From the NCBI GenBank assembly GCA_036005185.1, contig DASYQS010000046.1:57153-121152 (forward strand): 64,000 nt of DNA, given 5' to 3'. This DNA is from VBAU01 sp036005185. Its GTDB lineage: Bacteria; Bacteroidota; Bacteroidia; Chitinophagales; Chitinophagaceae. The notes under the pieces are model-generated. The model worked only from the letters and a program-made list of their open reading frames with translations, was not told the origin of the DNA and did no database searches. Both the position numbers and the translations under genes were made by a program. Below are positions 8,279 through 15,160 of the stretch, piece after piece (position 1 is the first letter of the stretch; every line of letters starts with the position of its first letter).

Positions 8279-8737
8279 TCAGGAGAAATATAGATTGGCT
8301 TCTGCAGCTCTTCGGTTGGTTAAACCTTTAACTGCAACCAGCTTACCATTCACATGTGCTTTATTCCACATCATAAAAGCATCACGGATATTAGGATCAG
8401 ATGGATCTGCTTTTACCCGTTTTAACAATGTTGAGCTTAACAGAGCTCCAGTCCCTACGTTATAAGCAAAGCTTACCAATGCATTAAATTGGTTCTGATT
8501 AACCGGAACATTAGCCACAGCAGCATTTACCTTAGCCGATTTGGAAGAAATTTCTCTCTCAATCAGTTCATCGGCTCTTTCTTGTGTTATCACGTCTCCT
8601 TTTTTTACAGGCGTTTGATCTTCGTATATAATAGTACCGTAACCAATTGTCCAGATGCCGGCACTATCCTGGTATGCCTTTAATTCTAATCCTTCCTTAG
8701 ATTTTATAAATTCAAAACATGTGTTATCAGGTACCAT
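8279..8737 (-). CDS. Phage-type lysozyme, GH24 (T4 lysozyme-like/endolysin)
   Basis: 152 residues covering a complete GH24 muramidase. The catalytic signature is intact: Glu15, Asp24 and Thr30 spaced E-x8-D-x5-T in KSKEGLELKAYQDSAGIWTI, followed by GYGT, a central NQNQFNALVSFAYNVG and the terminal GLTNRRAAEANLY. It should cleave the MurNAc-GlcNAc bond. No signal peptide is present, so it needs lysis, a holin-like route or injection to reach the wall. In prophages such genes sit beside holin and tail genes; here the neighbours are membrane proteins and a CHAP hydrolase. Confidence 0.9.
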   Translation of the reverse strand: MVPDNTCFEFIKSKEGLELKAYQDSAGIWTIGYGTIIYEDQTPVKKGDVITQERADELIEREISSKSAKVNAAVANVPVNQNQFNALVSFAYNVGTGALLSSTLLKRVKADPSDPNIRDAFMMWNKAHVNGKLVAVKGLTNRRAAEANLYFS

Positions 8738-8816
8738 AACATTTGGTTTAAAATTAAAATTCGTGGGTTGATGTTTATTTTCATTTTTGTCATCTTAACG
8801 TTCTGCAATTATTGTC

Positions 8817-9566
8817 TCAATCTTCTTTTCTTGCTGCAATAGCGCTTGATACTTTATTGAAAGCATAAGGCGCAACACCCAGTCCTAATGCGATTAATAT
8901 CATGCTCAGTGGGCTTAAATCTGGTGCGCAACCAGTACGGATATAGTGATAAATAAAAAAACAGCCCATGCACAATGCAATGATCAATGTCATTATCGAA
9001 GTGATAAAAGCAATGTATCTGCTCATGCTTGGCGACGCCTTGGGTGGAATAGCAGACAGAGTGCTTGGATTTTCATTAGCCGGTGGATTTTGATTTTGCG
9101 CATTCACAGCAGCTTGGGGCACTTGGGAAACTTCCAAGGTTGGCGGCAGTATTGCATCGAGGTTAGGTTTATTAGTAGCTGCAAGGGCTTTTATGTTTTC
9201 AGAGTTGTACAGTGGATTCAAGACTGTGGATCTTGTGTACTCGCTTTCTGTTAATGCATCGGCAATATTGAACTTGTATAGGCCAAATATTAAGGCTAAT
9301 ATGAATAATGCAACAAACACGATGACAGGTAAGAGGATCAGGAACCAGTCGCCATTTTTATTCAGTGGATGGTCATAGCATTTGCATTTTTCATCAACAT
9401 TTTTATTTTTGCTGATTGATGTATCAAGCCTGTTTTTGATTGTATTCACATTTTTTTCGATGGTATCAACCTTGTTGGTCAGATTTTTTAACTTAACGCT
9501 ATCCTGTGCTTCGGCGAAGTATTGAAAGCTCAACAGGATGCACAATAGCATAATGATCTTTCTCAT
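8817..9566 (-). CDS. Membrane protein with signal peptide and coiled coil, unknown
   Basis: 249 residues. A cleavable-looking leader (MRKIIMLLCILLSFQYFAEAQ) precedes a short coiled coil at residues ~24-56 (LKNLTNKVDTIEKNVNTIKN) and a CKC motif near residue 62. Transmembrane helices follow at ~74-96, ~187-208 and ~218-236, with a Pro/Asn-rich linker between the first two. I recognise no domain. It lies 9 bp downstream of the gene for another membrane protein, so the two may form one inner-membrane complex. A holin-like or transport role for the cluster's leaderless hydrolases is possible but unproven. Confidence 0.55.
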   Translation of the reverse strand: MRKIIMLLCILLSFQYFAEAQDSVKLKNLTNKVDTIEKNVNTIKNRLDTSISKNKNVDEKCKCYDHPLNKNGDWFLILLPVIVFVALFILALIFGLYKFNIADALTESEYTRSTVLNPLYNSENIKALAATNKPNLDAILPPTLEVSQVPQAAVNAQNQNPPANENPSTLSAIPPKASPSMSRYIAFITSIMTLIIALCMGCFFIYHYIRTGCAPDLSPLSMILIALGLGVAPYAFNKVSSAIAARKED

Positions 9567-9575
9567 AACTTATTT

Positions 9576-10532
9576 TTAGCTGGTTTTAGTTTCTTTTGGT
9601 TTGTCATCCGGACGTTTTCCTGCCGCTCTTACATTAACTGCCTTGGTCATCAGTTCGAACCAATAATTGGCGCCCAGCTGTAAGGCAAAAGCAGTAAGCA
9701 GAATTCCCAATAATTTTCTCCAGAAATGACTTTTCCATTGCTCGTTGAAATCTTCTCTATTTCTATACCCCAATGAAAAGCCGGATGTTCTTTCGTATTG
9801 CACGGTTAAATTCTTTGTATTGGCAGATATATTATCCACAGTAACCATTACAGCGGTATCAGATACTTTAATAGTGCCATTTAAAGAATCAAGTTTTGAA
9901 AGATTCGCTGAAATATTATCAGCCGCTTTACTCAATTTGTCCGGATCCTTTAATGCATCATTGGCTATTTTAAGTGTATCAATATTCAGCGCAACCGCTA
10001 ATGCTATTCCGACAATCAGTAATATTCTTCTGATGCGCTTTTTATACCATCCGGTAACTCTATCCATTGTATTGTTATAAAACTCCTCCAGCCGGTTTTC
10101 AAATTCCTTTATTCTTTGGGTCTTGTCTTCAATATAGCTTACTTGTTTACCGATTGTTTCAATCACTTTTATTGCCTCAGGTGGTAAGCCAGATGCAGCC
10201 AGTGTAGTTTTTGAGAACTCACCATTTTTATATGCAATGGGATTTATATTTTCAGTAAGCGCCATGATAAAATTTCTTGCAGGAATATAAGCGGGTATTC
10301 GATCCTTAGCTTTCATCAGGCTTTGAATGTGCGGGCTTTTTAATAGAGTATTTTTTAAAAAGTTTTTCCATTGGGGATCAAAAAAAAATTTATTCAATGC
10401 TTTTGCCAGATCTTTTTGCCTTAGGCGGAGTGTACCTGCAATCGCTTCATTAATTGCAGAAAGTATCAAGCTGCCAATGAAATAGGTAAATGATAAAAAA
10501 ATAACAAGGTCAAGAATAGGAGAATTAAACAT
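9576..10532 (-). CDS. Three-helix membrane protein of an uncharacterised widespread type
   Basis: 318 residues with a first helix at ~7-28 (LSFTYFIGSLILSAINEAIAG), a cytoplasmic part with a helical FENRLEEFYNNTMDRVTGWYKKR segment, a second helix at ~168-183 and a third at ~273-293 (LLGILLTAFALQLGANYWFEL). The order 'SAINE..A..LRLR', 'MDRV.GWYK+R.RRILL' and 'LGA.YWF.L..K.VN.R' recalls uncharacterised membrane proteins in many phyla; this is from memory, not a search. The segment between helices 2 and 3 is rich in Asn/Asp/Ser and looks periplasmic. Co-directional neighbours suggest a complex with the downstream membrane protein. Confidence 0.55.
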   Translation of the reverse strand: MFNSPILDLVIFLSFTYFIGSLILSAINEAIAGTLRLRQKDLAKALNKFFFDPQWKNFLKNTLLKSPHIQSLMKAKDRIPAYIPARNFIMALTENINPIAYKNGEFSKTTLAASGLPPEAIKVIETIGKQVSYIEDKTQRIKEFENRLEEFYNNTMDRVTGWYKKRIRRILLIVGIALAVALNIDTLKIANDALKDPDKLSKAADNISANLSKLDSLNGTIKVSDTAVMVTVDNISANTKNLTVQYERTSGFSLGYRNREDFNEQWKSHFWRKLLGILLTAFALQLGANYWFELMTKAVNVRAAGKRPDDKPKETKTS

Positions 10533-10599
10533 TGAGACTAGTGTATTTATTTTTTTGAATCATTTTCGTTTGCGGTACCTATTCGTTTTATGCTTCAGT

Positions 10600-11370
10600 T
10601 TATTTACTCTCTTGTATTGCCAATTTATAAGGAAGGTGATGTGCATGTCGTTGATATCGTATAGCCCTCCTTGTGCCCTTGACTTTACTTTTAATTTGCA
10701 TCCGCTTTTTTGCCGTAGCGTCACCCTTTTTTGAATAAGTATCGTGATCATCTTTTTCAGGATCAAAAAACCCTACATAATCTCCGGGATTAACACCAAA
10801 CGATTTTAATGATGAACCTAAAAAATCGTTTCTGCCATCAAATTCATCACCGCCTGTAAAGTATAATGAAAGAATAAAGTTGGATACACTAATGCCATCA
10901 ATTTTATAGGTCTCTGTTTGAACAGCATCGCACATCTCATACCAGTGAAATACATTTCTTTTTTTAGATGGATCGGGATGCGGGCCTGCTACCGGCAAAT
11001 TCACTTCGGGATCGCCAATTAATTCCAATGCCTCGTGGGATAAGGTTACCGACCATTCCTCACCAAGCTCTTCAGCAATATCAAGAAAAACAAACCCGAA
11101 AGGGATTCCCCGGTTATTCAGGACATGATAACCAATCGCATCATCAACATTTGATTTATCCCATAAATAGATTACAGCATCGCCTCGCATATCAGCAGGG
11201 CTTTGTGTATTTGGAGATTTATTACTGTGACCCTCTAATCGAAGAGTTGCTCCCAAACTCCAATACGATTCATAATCTTCTTTTACTTGGCGGTTAATTG
11301 CACAGATCACAGTTTGAATTTCCGCATCAGTAAGTTTCCCATTTGAATGATTGATGATGGAGATAATCAT
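10600..11370 (-). CDS. HExxE-motif protein, possible metalloprotease-like fold, unknown
   Basis: 256 residues with no signal peptide. The central block VTLSHEALELIGDPEVN, followed by WYEMCDAVQTETYKIDGISV and SNFILSLYF, resembles uncharacterised bacterial proteins with a 'SHE.LE...DP...N....YE.CD' pattern. His and Glu in HEALE could be metal ligands, but a third ligand is not evident and catalysis is unproven. The last ~40 residues are very basic (KKRMQIKSKVKGTRRAIRYQ), perhaps binding nucleic acid or phospholipid. It is the first gene of the minus-strand cluster, 67 bp ahead of the first membrane-protein gene. Confidence 0.55.
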   Translation of the reverse strand: MIISIINHSNGKLTDAEIQTVICAINRQVKEDYESYWSLGATLRLEGHSNKSPNTQSPADMRGDAVIYLWDKSNVDDAIGYHVLNNRGIPFGFVFLDIAEELGEEWSVTLSHEALELIGDPEVNLPVAGPHPDPSKKRNVFHWYEMCDAVQTETYKIDGISVSNFILSLYFTGGDEFDGRNDFLGSSLKSFGVNPGDYVGFFDPEKDDHDTYSKKGDATAKKRMQIKSKVKGTRRAIRYQRHAHHLPYKLAIQESK

Positions 11371-11428
11371 AGCTTGTTTTTATTCGTAAATAAATTCACT
11401 CACTTATGCTGCTACTTTAAAACAACTC

Positions 11429-11459
11429 TTGATACTAAACTTTTGCATCGTTACTTTAG
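11429..11459 (+). promoter_or_regulatory. Candidate Bacteroidota-type promoter
   Basis: A -33 TTG (11429-11431), a 20-bp spacer and a -7 box TACTTTAG (11452-11459) come close to the TTTG/TAnnTTTG pattern of the Bacteroidota primary sigma factor. A start near 11466 would be 525 bp from dnaK, so a separate transcript ending at the hairpin at 11734-11758 is as likely as a long dnaK leader. Confidence 0.35.
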
Positions 11460-11733
11460 TACCTAAGGTTTCCAAACAATTGAATATTTAATCCAAAATC
11501 GGGAACGCTGAAATTCTTACCTAGTTGTGAACAATCAATAAAGCCTCAAATGGAAAAACGGGATTGTAGTTATCAGAGGAATGAATTAATAATTAGTCTC
11601 TCAATTGCATCACTCACAATATAATTTCGTACCTGCCAATTGTCAATAACATGTTTATGGTATCACTCATGCTTGGGTACAAATATTTACTTCTTTCAAA
11701 TTTGGATCAAGAGTCTTATAACTGAATTTGCTG

Positions 11734-11758
11734 CCGTTTAAAAACGGGTTGTTTTGAT
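11734..11758 (+). terminator. Weak intrinsic terminator-like hairpin
   Basis: CCGTT/AACGG arms (within 11734-11747) are followed by TTGTTTTGATTTT. The stem is short, so its strength is uncertain. It would end a plus-strand transcript begun near 11466 and separate it from dnaK. Confidence 0.3.
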
Positions 11759-11990
11759 TTTATTTATTCATTTAGTCGAATTCGGGAGTCAAGTGGAAAC
11801 AAAAATGAATTGGTCTTTGACTAATAACTTGAGAACTTGTAGTTCAAATAGCCTGTTTAAAGAACCAATAATTGCATTTTAAGCCTTAGAATTTCAATCG
11901 TCGGCCATACAATCTTCTGTCAATTTTACACGTTACAGCGCCGTGGCACTATCATTGAGAAATACAAGTGAACTCAAAAAATTCTATACA

Positions 11991-13907
11991 ATGGGAAAAA
12001 TTATAGGAATAGATTTAGGAACGACCAATAGCTGCGTAGCAGTTATGGAAGGTAATGAGCCTGTAGTAATTGCCAATGATGAAGGCCGCCGCACAACCCC
12101 GTCGGTAGTGGCTTTTCTGAAAAATGGCGAACGCAAGGTTGGCGATCCTGCTAAGCGCCAGGCTATTACAAATCCTCATAATACAATCATGAGTGTAAAG
12201 CGTTTTATGGGGCGGCGACATGATGAGGTGACTGAGGAAATTAGCCATTGGAGCTATAAAGTAGTAAAAGGTGACAATAATACGGTACGAATTGACATAG
12301 ATGGAAGGTTATATACTCCTCAAGAAATCAGCGCTATGATACTTCAGAAAATGAAAAAAACCGCTGAAGATTATCTGGGACAAGAAGTAAATGAGGCAGT
12401 AATTACTGTGCCCGCTTATTTTAATGATGCGCAAAGACAGGCTACAAAGGAAGCTGGTGAAATTGCCGGTTTAACTGTTCGTAGAATAGTAAATGAGCCA
12501 ACAGCCGCAGCCCTGGCTTATGGTTTAGATAAAGGTGGTAAGGATCATCACATAGCCGTGTTCGATTTAGGAGGCGGTACTTTCGATATTTCCATTTTGG
12601 AATTAGGCGATGGTGTATTTGAAGTTAAATCGACAAATGGCGATACTCACTTGGGTGGAGACGATTTTGATAAAGTGGTCATGGATTGGCTGGCTGATGA
12701 ATTCAAAAAAGATGAAGCGGTTGATCTTCGCAAGGATCCAATGGCTTTACAACGTTTGAAGGATGCCGCCGAGAAGGCAAAGATTGAACTGAGCTCTTCT
12801 TCTGAAACAGAGATCAACCTGCCATATATTACGGCAATAGATGGCGTGCCCAAGCATTTGGTAAAAAAATTGAGCCGAGCAAAATTTGAACAGTTGGCTG
12901 ATCATTTATTTGAAAGATGTTTGAAGCCATGTGAAGCGGCGTTGAAAGATGCCGGGTACGAGATTTCAAAAATCGATGAAGTGATCTTAGTAGGCGGAAG
13001 CACCCGTATTCCGAAAGTGCAGGAGATCGTTGAAAAATTCTTTGGAAGAAAACCCCATAAAGGTGTAAATCCTGATGAAGTAGTAGCTGTAGGTGCAGCT
13101 ATACAAGGAGCCGTGTTGACTGGTGAGGTAAAAGACGTATTGCTGCTCGATGTTACTCCGCTTTCTTTGGGCATTGAAACATTAGGTGGTGTAATGACTC
13201 CATTGATCCCCAGCAACACTACAATTCCTACCAAAAAATCGGAAACTTTTTCAACTGCCAGCGATAATCAGCCAGGTGTGCAGATACATGTGCTTCAGGG
13301 TGAGCGTCCGATGGCAAAAGATAATAAGAGCTTAGGAATCTTCAATCTTGATGGAATTCCGCCAGCCCCTAGGGGACTTCCTCAGATCGAAGTAATATTT
13401 GATATTGATGCCAATGGTATTTTGCATGTAACAGCAAAGGATAAAGGCACGGGTAAGGAGCAGAAGATTAGGATTGAAGCAGGCAGTGGATTGACAAAAG
13501 ATGAGATTGAAAAAATGAAGAATGAAGCCAAGGCCAATGAAGCAACAGATAAGGCTGAAAAAGAAAAAGTGGAAAAACTGAATGCGGCCGATGCTTTAGT
13601 GTTCCAGACCGAGAAACAATTGAAAGAATATGGTGATAAAATACCTGCGGATAAAAAGACAGTGATTGAAAATGCCGCTGAACAATTAAAAGAGGCGCAT
13701 AAGAAGCAAGACCTTGCCGCTGTTGAATCAGCAACGGCTGCTTTAAACAATGCATGGACAGCCGCCAGCGAGGAGATATATAAAGCTTCACAACAGGCCG
13801 GAGCACAACAGCAACAGAATGGTGGTAGTGCTGGCGCCGGGCAGCAACAAGGAACAGGAGCGGGGGATGAAAATGTACAGGATGTCCCCTATGAAGAAGT
13901 GAAATAA
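11991..13907 (+). CDS. dnaK: Molecular chaperone DnaK (Hsp70)
   Basis: 638 residues, full length for DnaK. The ATPase domain (1-~380) shows GIDLGTTNSCVAV, VITVPAYFNDAQRQATK, NEPTAAALAYG and VFDLGGGTFDISIL. The substrate domain shows DVTPLSLGIETLGGVMTPLI and NQPGVQIHVLQGER. A Gln/Gly-rich lid tail ends DVPYEEVK. It folds and refolds proteins in the cytoplasm with DnaJ and GrpE, whose genes are not nearby. The ATG at 11991 is chosen because the in-frame upstream extension from 11943 precedes the invariant MGKIIGIDLGTTNS start. It is followed by a strong terminator and therefore monocistronic. Confidence 0.98.
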   Translation: MGKIIGIDLGTTNSCVAVMEGNEPVVIANDEGRRTTPSVVAFLKNGERKVGDPAKRQAITNPHNTIMSVKRFMGRRHDEVTEEISHWSYKVVKGDNNTVRIDIDGRLYTPQEISAMILQKMKKTAEDYLGQEVNEAVITVPAYFNDAQRQATKEAGEIAGLTVRRIVNEPTAAALAYGLDKGGKDHHIAVFDLGGGTFDISILELGDGVFEVKSTNGDTHLGGDDFDKVVMDWLADEFKKDEAVDLRKDPMALQRLKDAAEKAKIELSSSSETEINLPYITAIDGVPKHLVKKLSRAKFEQLADHLFERCLKPCEAALKDAGYEISKIDEVILVGGSTRIPKVQEIVEKFFGRKPHKGVNPDEVVAVGAAIQGAVLTGEVKDVLLLDVTPLSLGIETLGGVMTPLIPSNTTIPTKKSETFSTASDNQPGVQIHVLQGERPMAKDNKSLGIFNLDGIPPAPRGLPQIEVIFDIDANGILHVTAKDKGTGKEQKIRIEAGSGLTKDEIEKMKNEAKANEATDKAEKEKVEKLNAADALVFQTEKQLKEYGDKIPADKKTVIENAAEQLKEAHKKQDLAAVESATAALNNAWTAASEEIYKASQQAGAQQQQNGGSAGAGQQQGTGAGDENVQDVPYEEVK

Positions 13908-13940
13908 TGTTGGTTTAGAAAGTATAAATGATATGATTGT

Positions 13941-13969
13941 GCCCTGCAGAAATGCAGGGCTTTTTTTTG
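13941..13969 (+). terminator. Intrinsic terminator of dnaK
   Basis: Perfect 8-bp stem GCCCTGCA/TGCAGGGC (13941-13960) with a GAAA tetraloop and eight T directly after, 34 bp behind the dnaK stop codon. Confidence 0.9.
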
Positions 13970-14059
13970 TTGAGTGAAAGCATAGCTCACTGATTTTTCT
14001 AACAATATTTCTTTAAGTATTTTAGTAACTCTCGCCGGTTTGGTTAATAAAATCTGCAC

Positions 14060-14126
14060 TTCGCTAAATAAAACCTACCGTTCGCTAAGTTTTCAATCAT
14101 CACCTTTAATCGGCAATATATCTTTA
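14060..14126 (+). promoter_or_regulatory. Direct-repeat operator and -7 box ahead of a candidate small RNA
   Basis: Two exact copies of TTCGCTAA (14060-14067 and 14081-14088) lie 21 bp apart, which is two helical turns. The second copy sits in ACCGTTCGCTAA. Paired direct repeats with this period, one of them ACCGTT-like, resemble sites of LytTR-type regulators; this is an analogy, since no LytTR gene is in the window. A -7 box TATCTTTA (14119-14126) follows with no -33 TTG at the right distance, as expected for an activator-dependent promoter. Transcription would start near 14133. Confidence 0.5.
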
Positions 14127-14132
14127 TGAAAC

Positions 14133-14303
14133 AGAGGAGCAATGTATAGCTAGTTAGAAAGACATCAGGAATTGCTTGTTGGCTTTGAGTAAGGCATCAA
14201 TTTATAAATGGGGATGGCCAGCAAGCAACTTCCTGAAAACAAAAATTTGTATATTGAAGGTTTTTCTTAAAAACGAGCCTTGTCTAAGGATCGTTTTTTT
14301 ATT
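14133..14303 (+). ncRNA. Candidate small RNA with an 18-bp stem and terminator
   Basis: A transcript of about 170 nt is delimited by the promoter-like signals at 14060-14126 and the terminator at 14270-14303. The core is a long hairpin: CAGGAATTGCTTGTTGGC (14166-14183) pairs with GCCAGCAAGCAACTTCCTG (14217-14235), 18 pairs with one bulged C and one U-G wobble that pairs only in the plus-strand RNA. The 33-nt loop is free and partly purine-rich (ATGGGGATG), so it could base-pair with targets. I know no RNA family of this shape. The 72-codon frame overlapping it has no protein-like character. Start site and function are inferred. Confidence 0.5.
14270..14303 (+). terminator. Intrinsic terminator of the candidate small RNA
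   Basis: Interrupted stem AACGA-g-CCTT / AAGG-a-TCGTT around a GTCT loop (14272-14295), followed by a run of T and ATTTTTA. The upstream gene dnaK already has its own terminator 300 bp earlier, so this one implies a transcription unit starting between them. Confidence 0.6.
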
Positions 14304-14484
14304 TTTACCACCTGTCGATCCAGCCAATCTCTTCCAATCTTTCTTTCCAAATAAACTAATCTATTTTCTACTTATGGTTTTTAAAGTGAATTAAATTGAC
14401 TCTTTTCTTATTTGTGGATTCTTGAAATAAAGAAAGAAATATTTTCTATTTTGTTTTAAATTATTATCCTAAAACCCCAATCTT

Positions 14485-14775
14485 ATGCTTGAAATCCTTG
14501 CTTTAGTTTACCTATGCCGTAAAATGGGAAATCTTGCTGAACAAAAAGGACAGAAAAGAGGTGTTTGGCAGTTTTATACTGTGCTTGCCTGGTTCTTTGG
14601 AGAAATTGTGGGAATTGTTTTAGCAATCGTATTTTTTAGGTCAGATGAATTTATTGCTTTTCTCCCCTTTGCTTATGGCTTTGCCGTCGGCAGTTATTTT
14701 ATATTGAAATCCATTTTATCAAAGAAACCAGACATCGTTCAAACCTCATTTGAATTTGAAGAGCAGTCAAATTAA
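14485..14775 (+). CDS. Small two- to three-helix membrane protein, unknown
   Basis: 96 residues beginning MLEILALVYLCRKMGNLAEQKGQKRG, then helices at ~30-50 (YTVLAWFFGEIVGIVLAIVFF) and ~56-76 (FIAFLPFAYGFAVGSYFIL), and an acidic tail. Small proteins of this pattern, with an 'A..KG....W' connector after the first helix, are frequent in Bacteroidota but I know no function. It stands alone between the small-RNA candidate and a convergent 71-residue gene, preceded by an AT-rich stretch with TATTTTG near 14447. Confidence 0.6.
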   Translation: MLEILALVYLCRKMGNLAEQKGQKRGVWQFYTVLAWFFGEIVGIVLAIVFFRSDEFIAFLPFAYGFAVGSYFILKSILSKKPDIVQTSFEFEEQSN

Positions 14776-14842
14776 TGATATTTCTATCTGGAATATTTAA
14801 CAGGGTAACATTCGACGATTTTGATGGAATTTTAATTCAGAC

Positions 14843-15058
14843 TTAGACATTAAACCGTGTTTCATCTTGCATCGAACTCTTTGCACCCTCTGATCCTTTT
14901 CTTAGCTCAATTTCTGTGATCAGAGATTGCATAGTTTCTCTGCAATTGACAATATCTTTTTCCTTTCCTCCTTCGGAAAGCATTTTGGTATAACGGGCAG
15001 TATATTCCGCTAGTGCATTTATCAGAGCTGGCGTGTCTAATATTTCAAAAGGACGCAT
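14843..15058 (-). CDS. Small helical cytoplasmic protein, unknown
   Basis: 71 residues, predicted almost all helix (ALINALAEYTARYTKMLSEG, CRETMQSLITEIELRKG), no signal peptide. Its size and the closeness to kinase genes recall small Hpt-like or kinase-associated helical proteins, but no phosphorylatable His motif is visible. It follows the two kinase genes on the same strand, 102 bp behind the REC-kinase stop codon, so it may be the last gene of that unit. Function unknown. Confidence 0.5.
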   Translation of the reverse strand: MRPFEILDTPALINALAEYTARYTKMLSEGGKEKDIVNCRETMQSLITEIELRKGSEGAKSSMQDETRFNV

Positions 15059-15160
15059 AGTTTCGGATTGATCATTGAAGTATTTTCAAAGGTTTGACAA
15101 GAATTATGCTAGGTGAAAATAAACCCTATTTAGAGCAGCAATTACGATTGTTTGTGGAAT

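Larger units (their letters stand above)
11371..11990. other. 620-bp gap between the divergent lytic-type cluster and dnaK
   Basis: No coding frame of note. It contains a fair plus-strand promoter candidate at 11429-11459 and a terminator-like hairpin at 11734-11758 that could bound a non-coding transcript of about 290 nt. I could not pick a convincing promoter for dnaK or for the minus-strand cluster. The frame reaching back to 11943 merely extends dnaK upstream of its real start. Confidence 0.5.

Noticed and set aside
10560..10766. 68-codon frame overlapping the end of the HExxE gene
   Set aside because: Shifted frame of the 256-residue gene, rich in Lys/Arg by virtue of the basic tail region.
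5776..11370. Reading the lysozyme/CHAP cluster as a prophage remnant
   Set aside because: No capsid, tail, portal, terminase, integrase or att-like repeats were found, and the accompanying membrane proteins are not typical holins; a distant remnant cannot be fully excluded.
14176..14394. 72-codon frame downstream of dnaK
   Set aside because: It runs through the long hairpin and terminator of the small-RNA candidate, has no protein-like pattern, and ends in an AT-rich promoter region.
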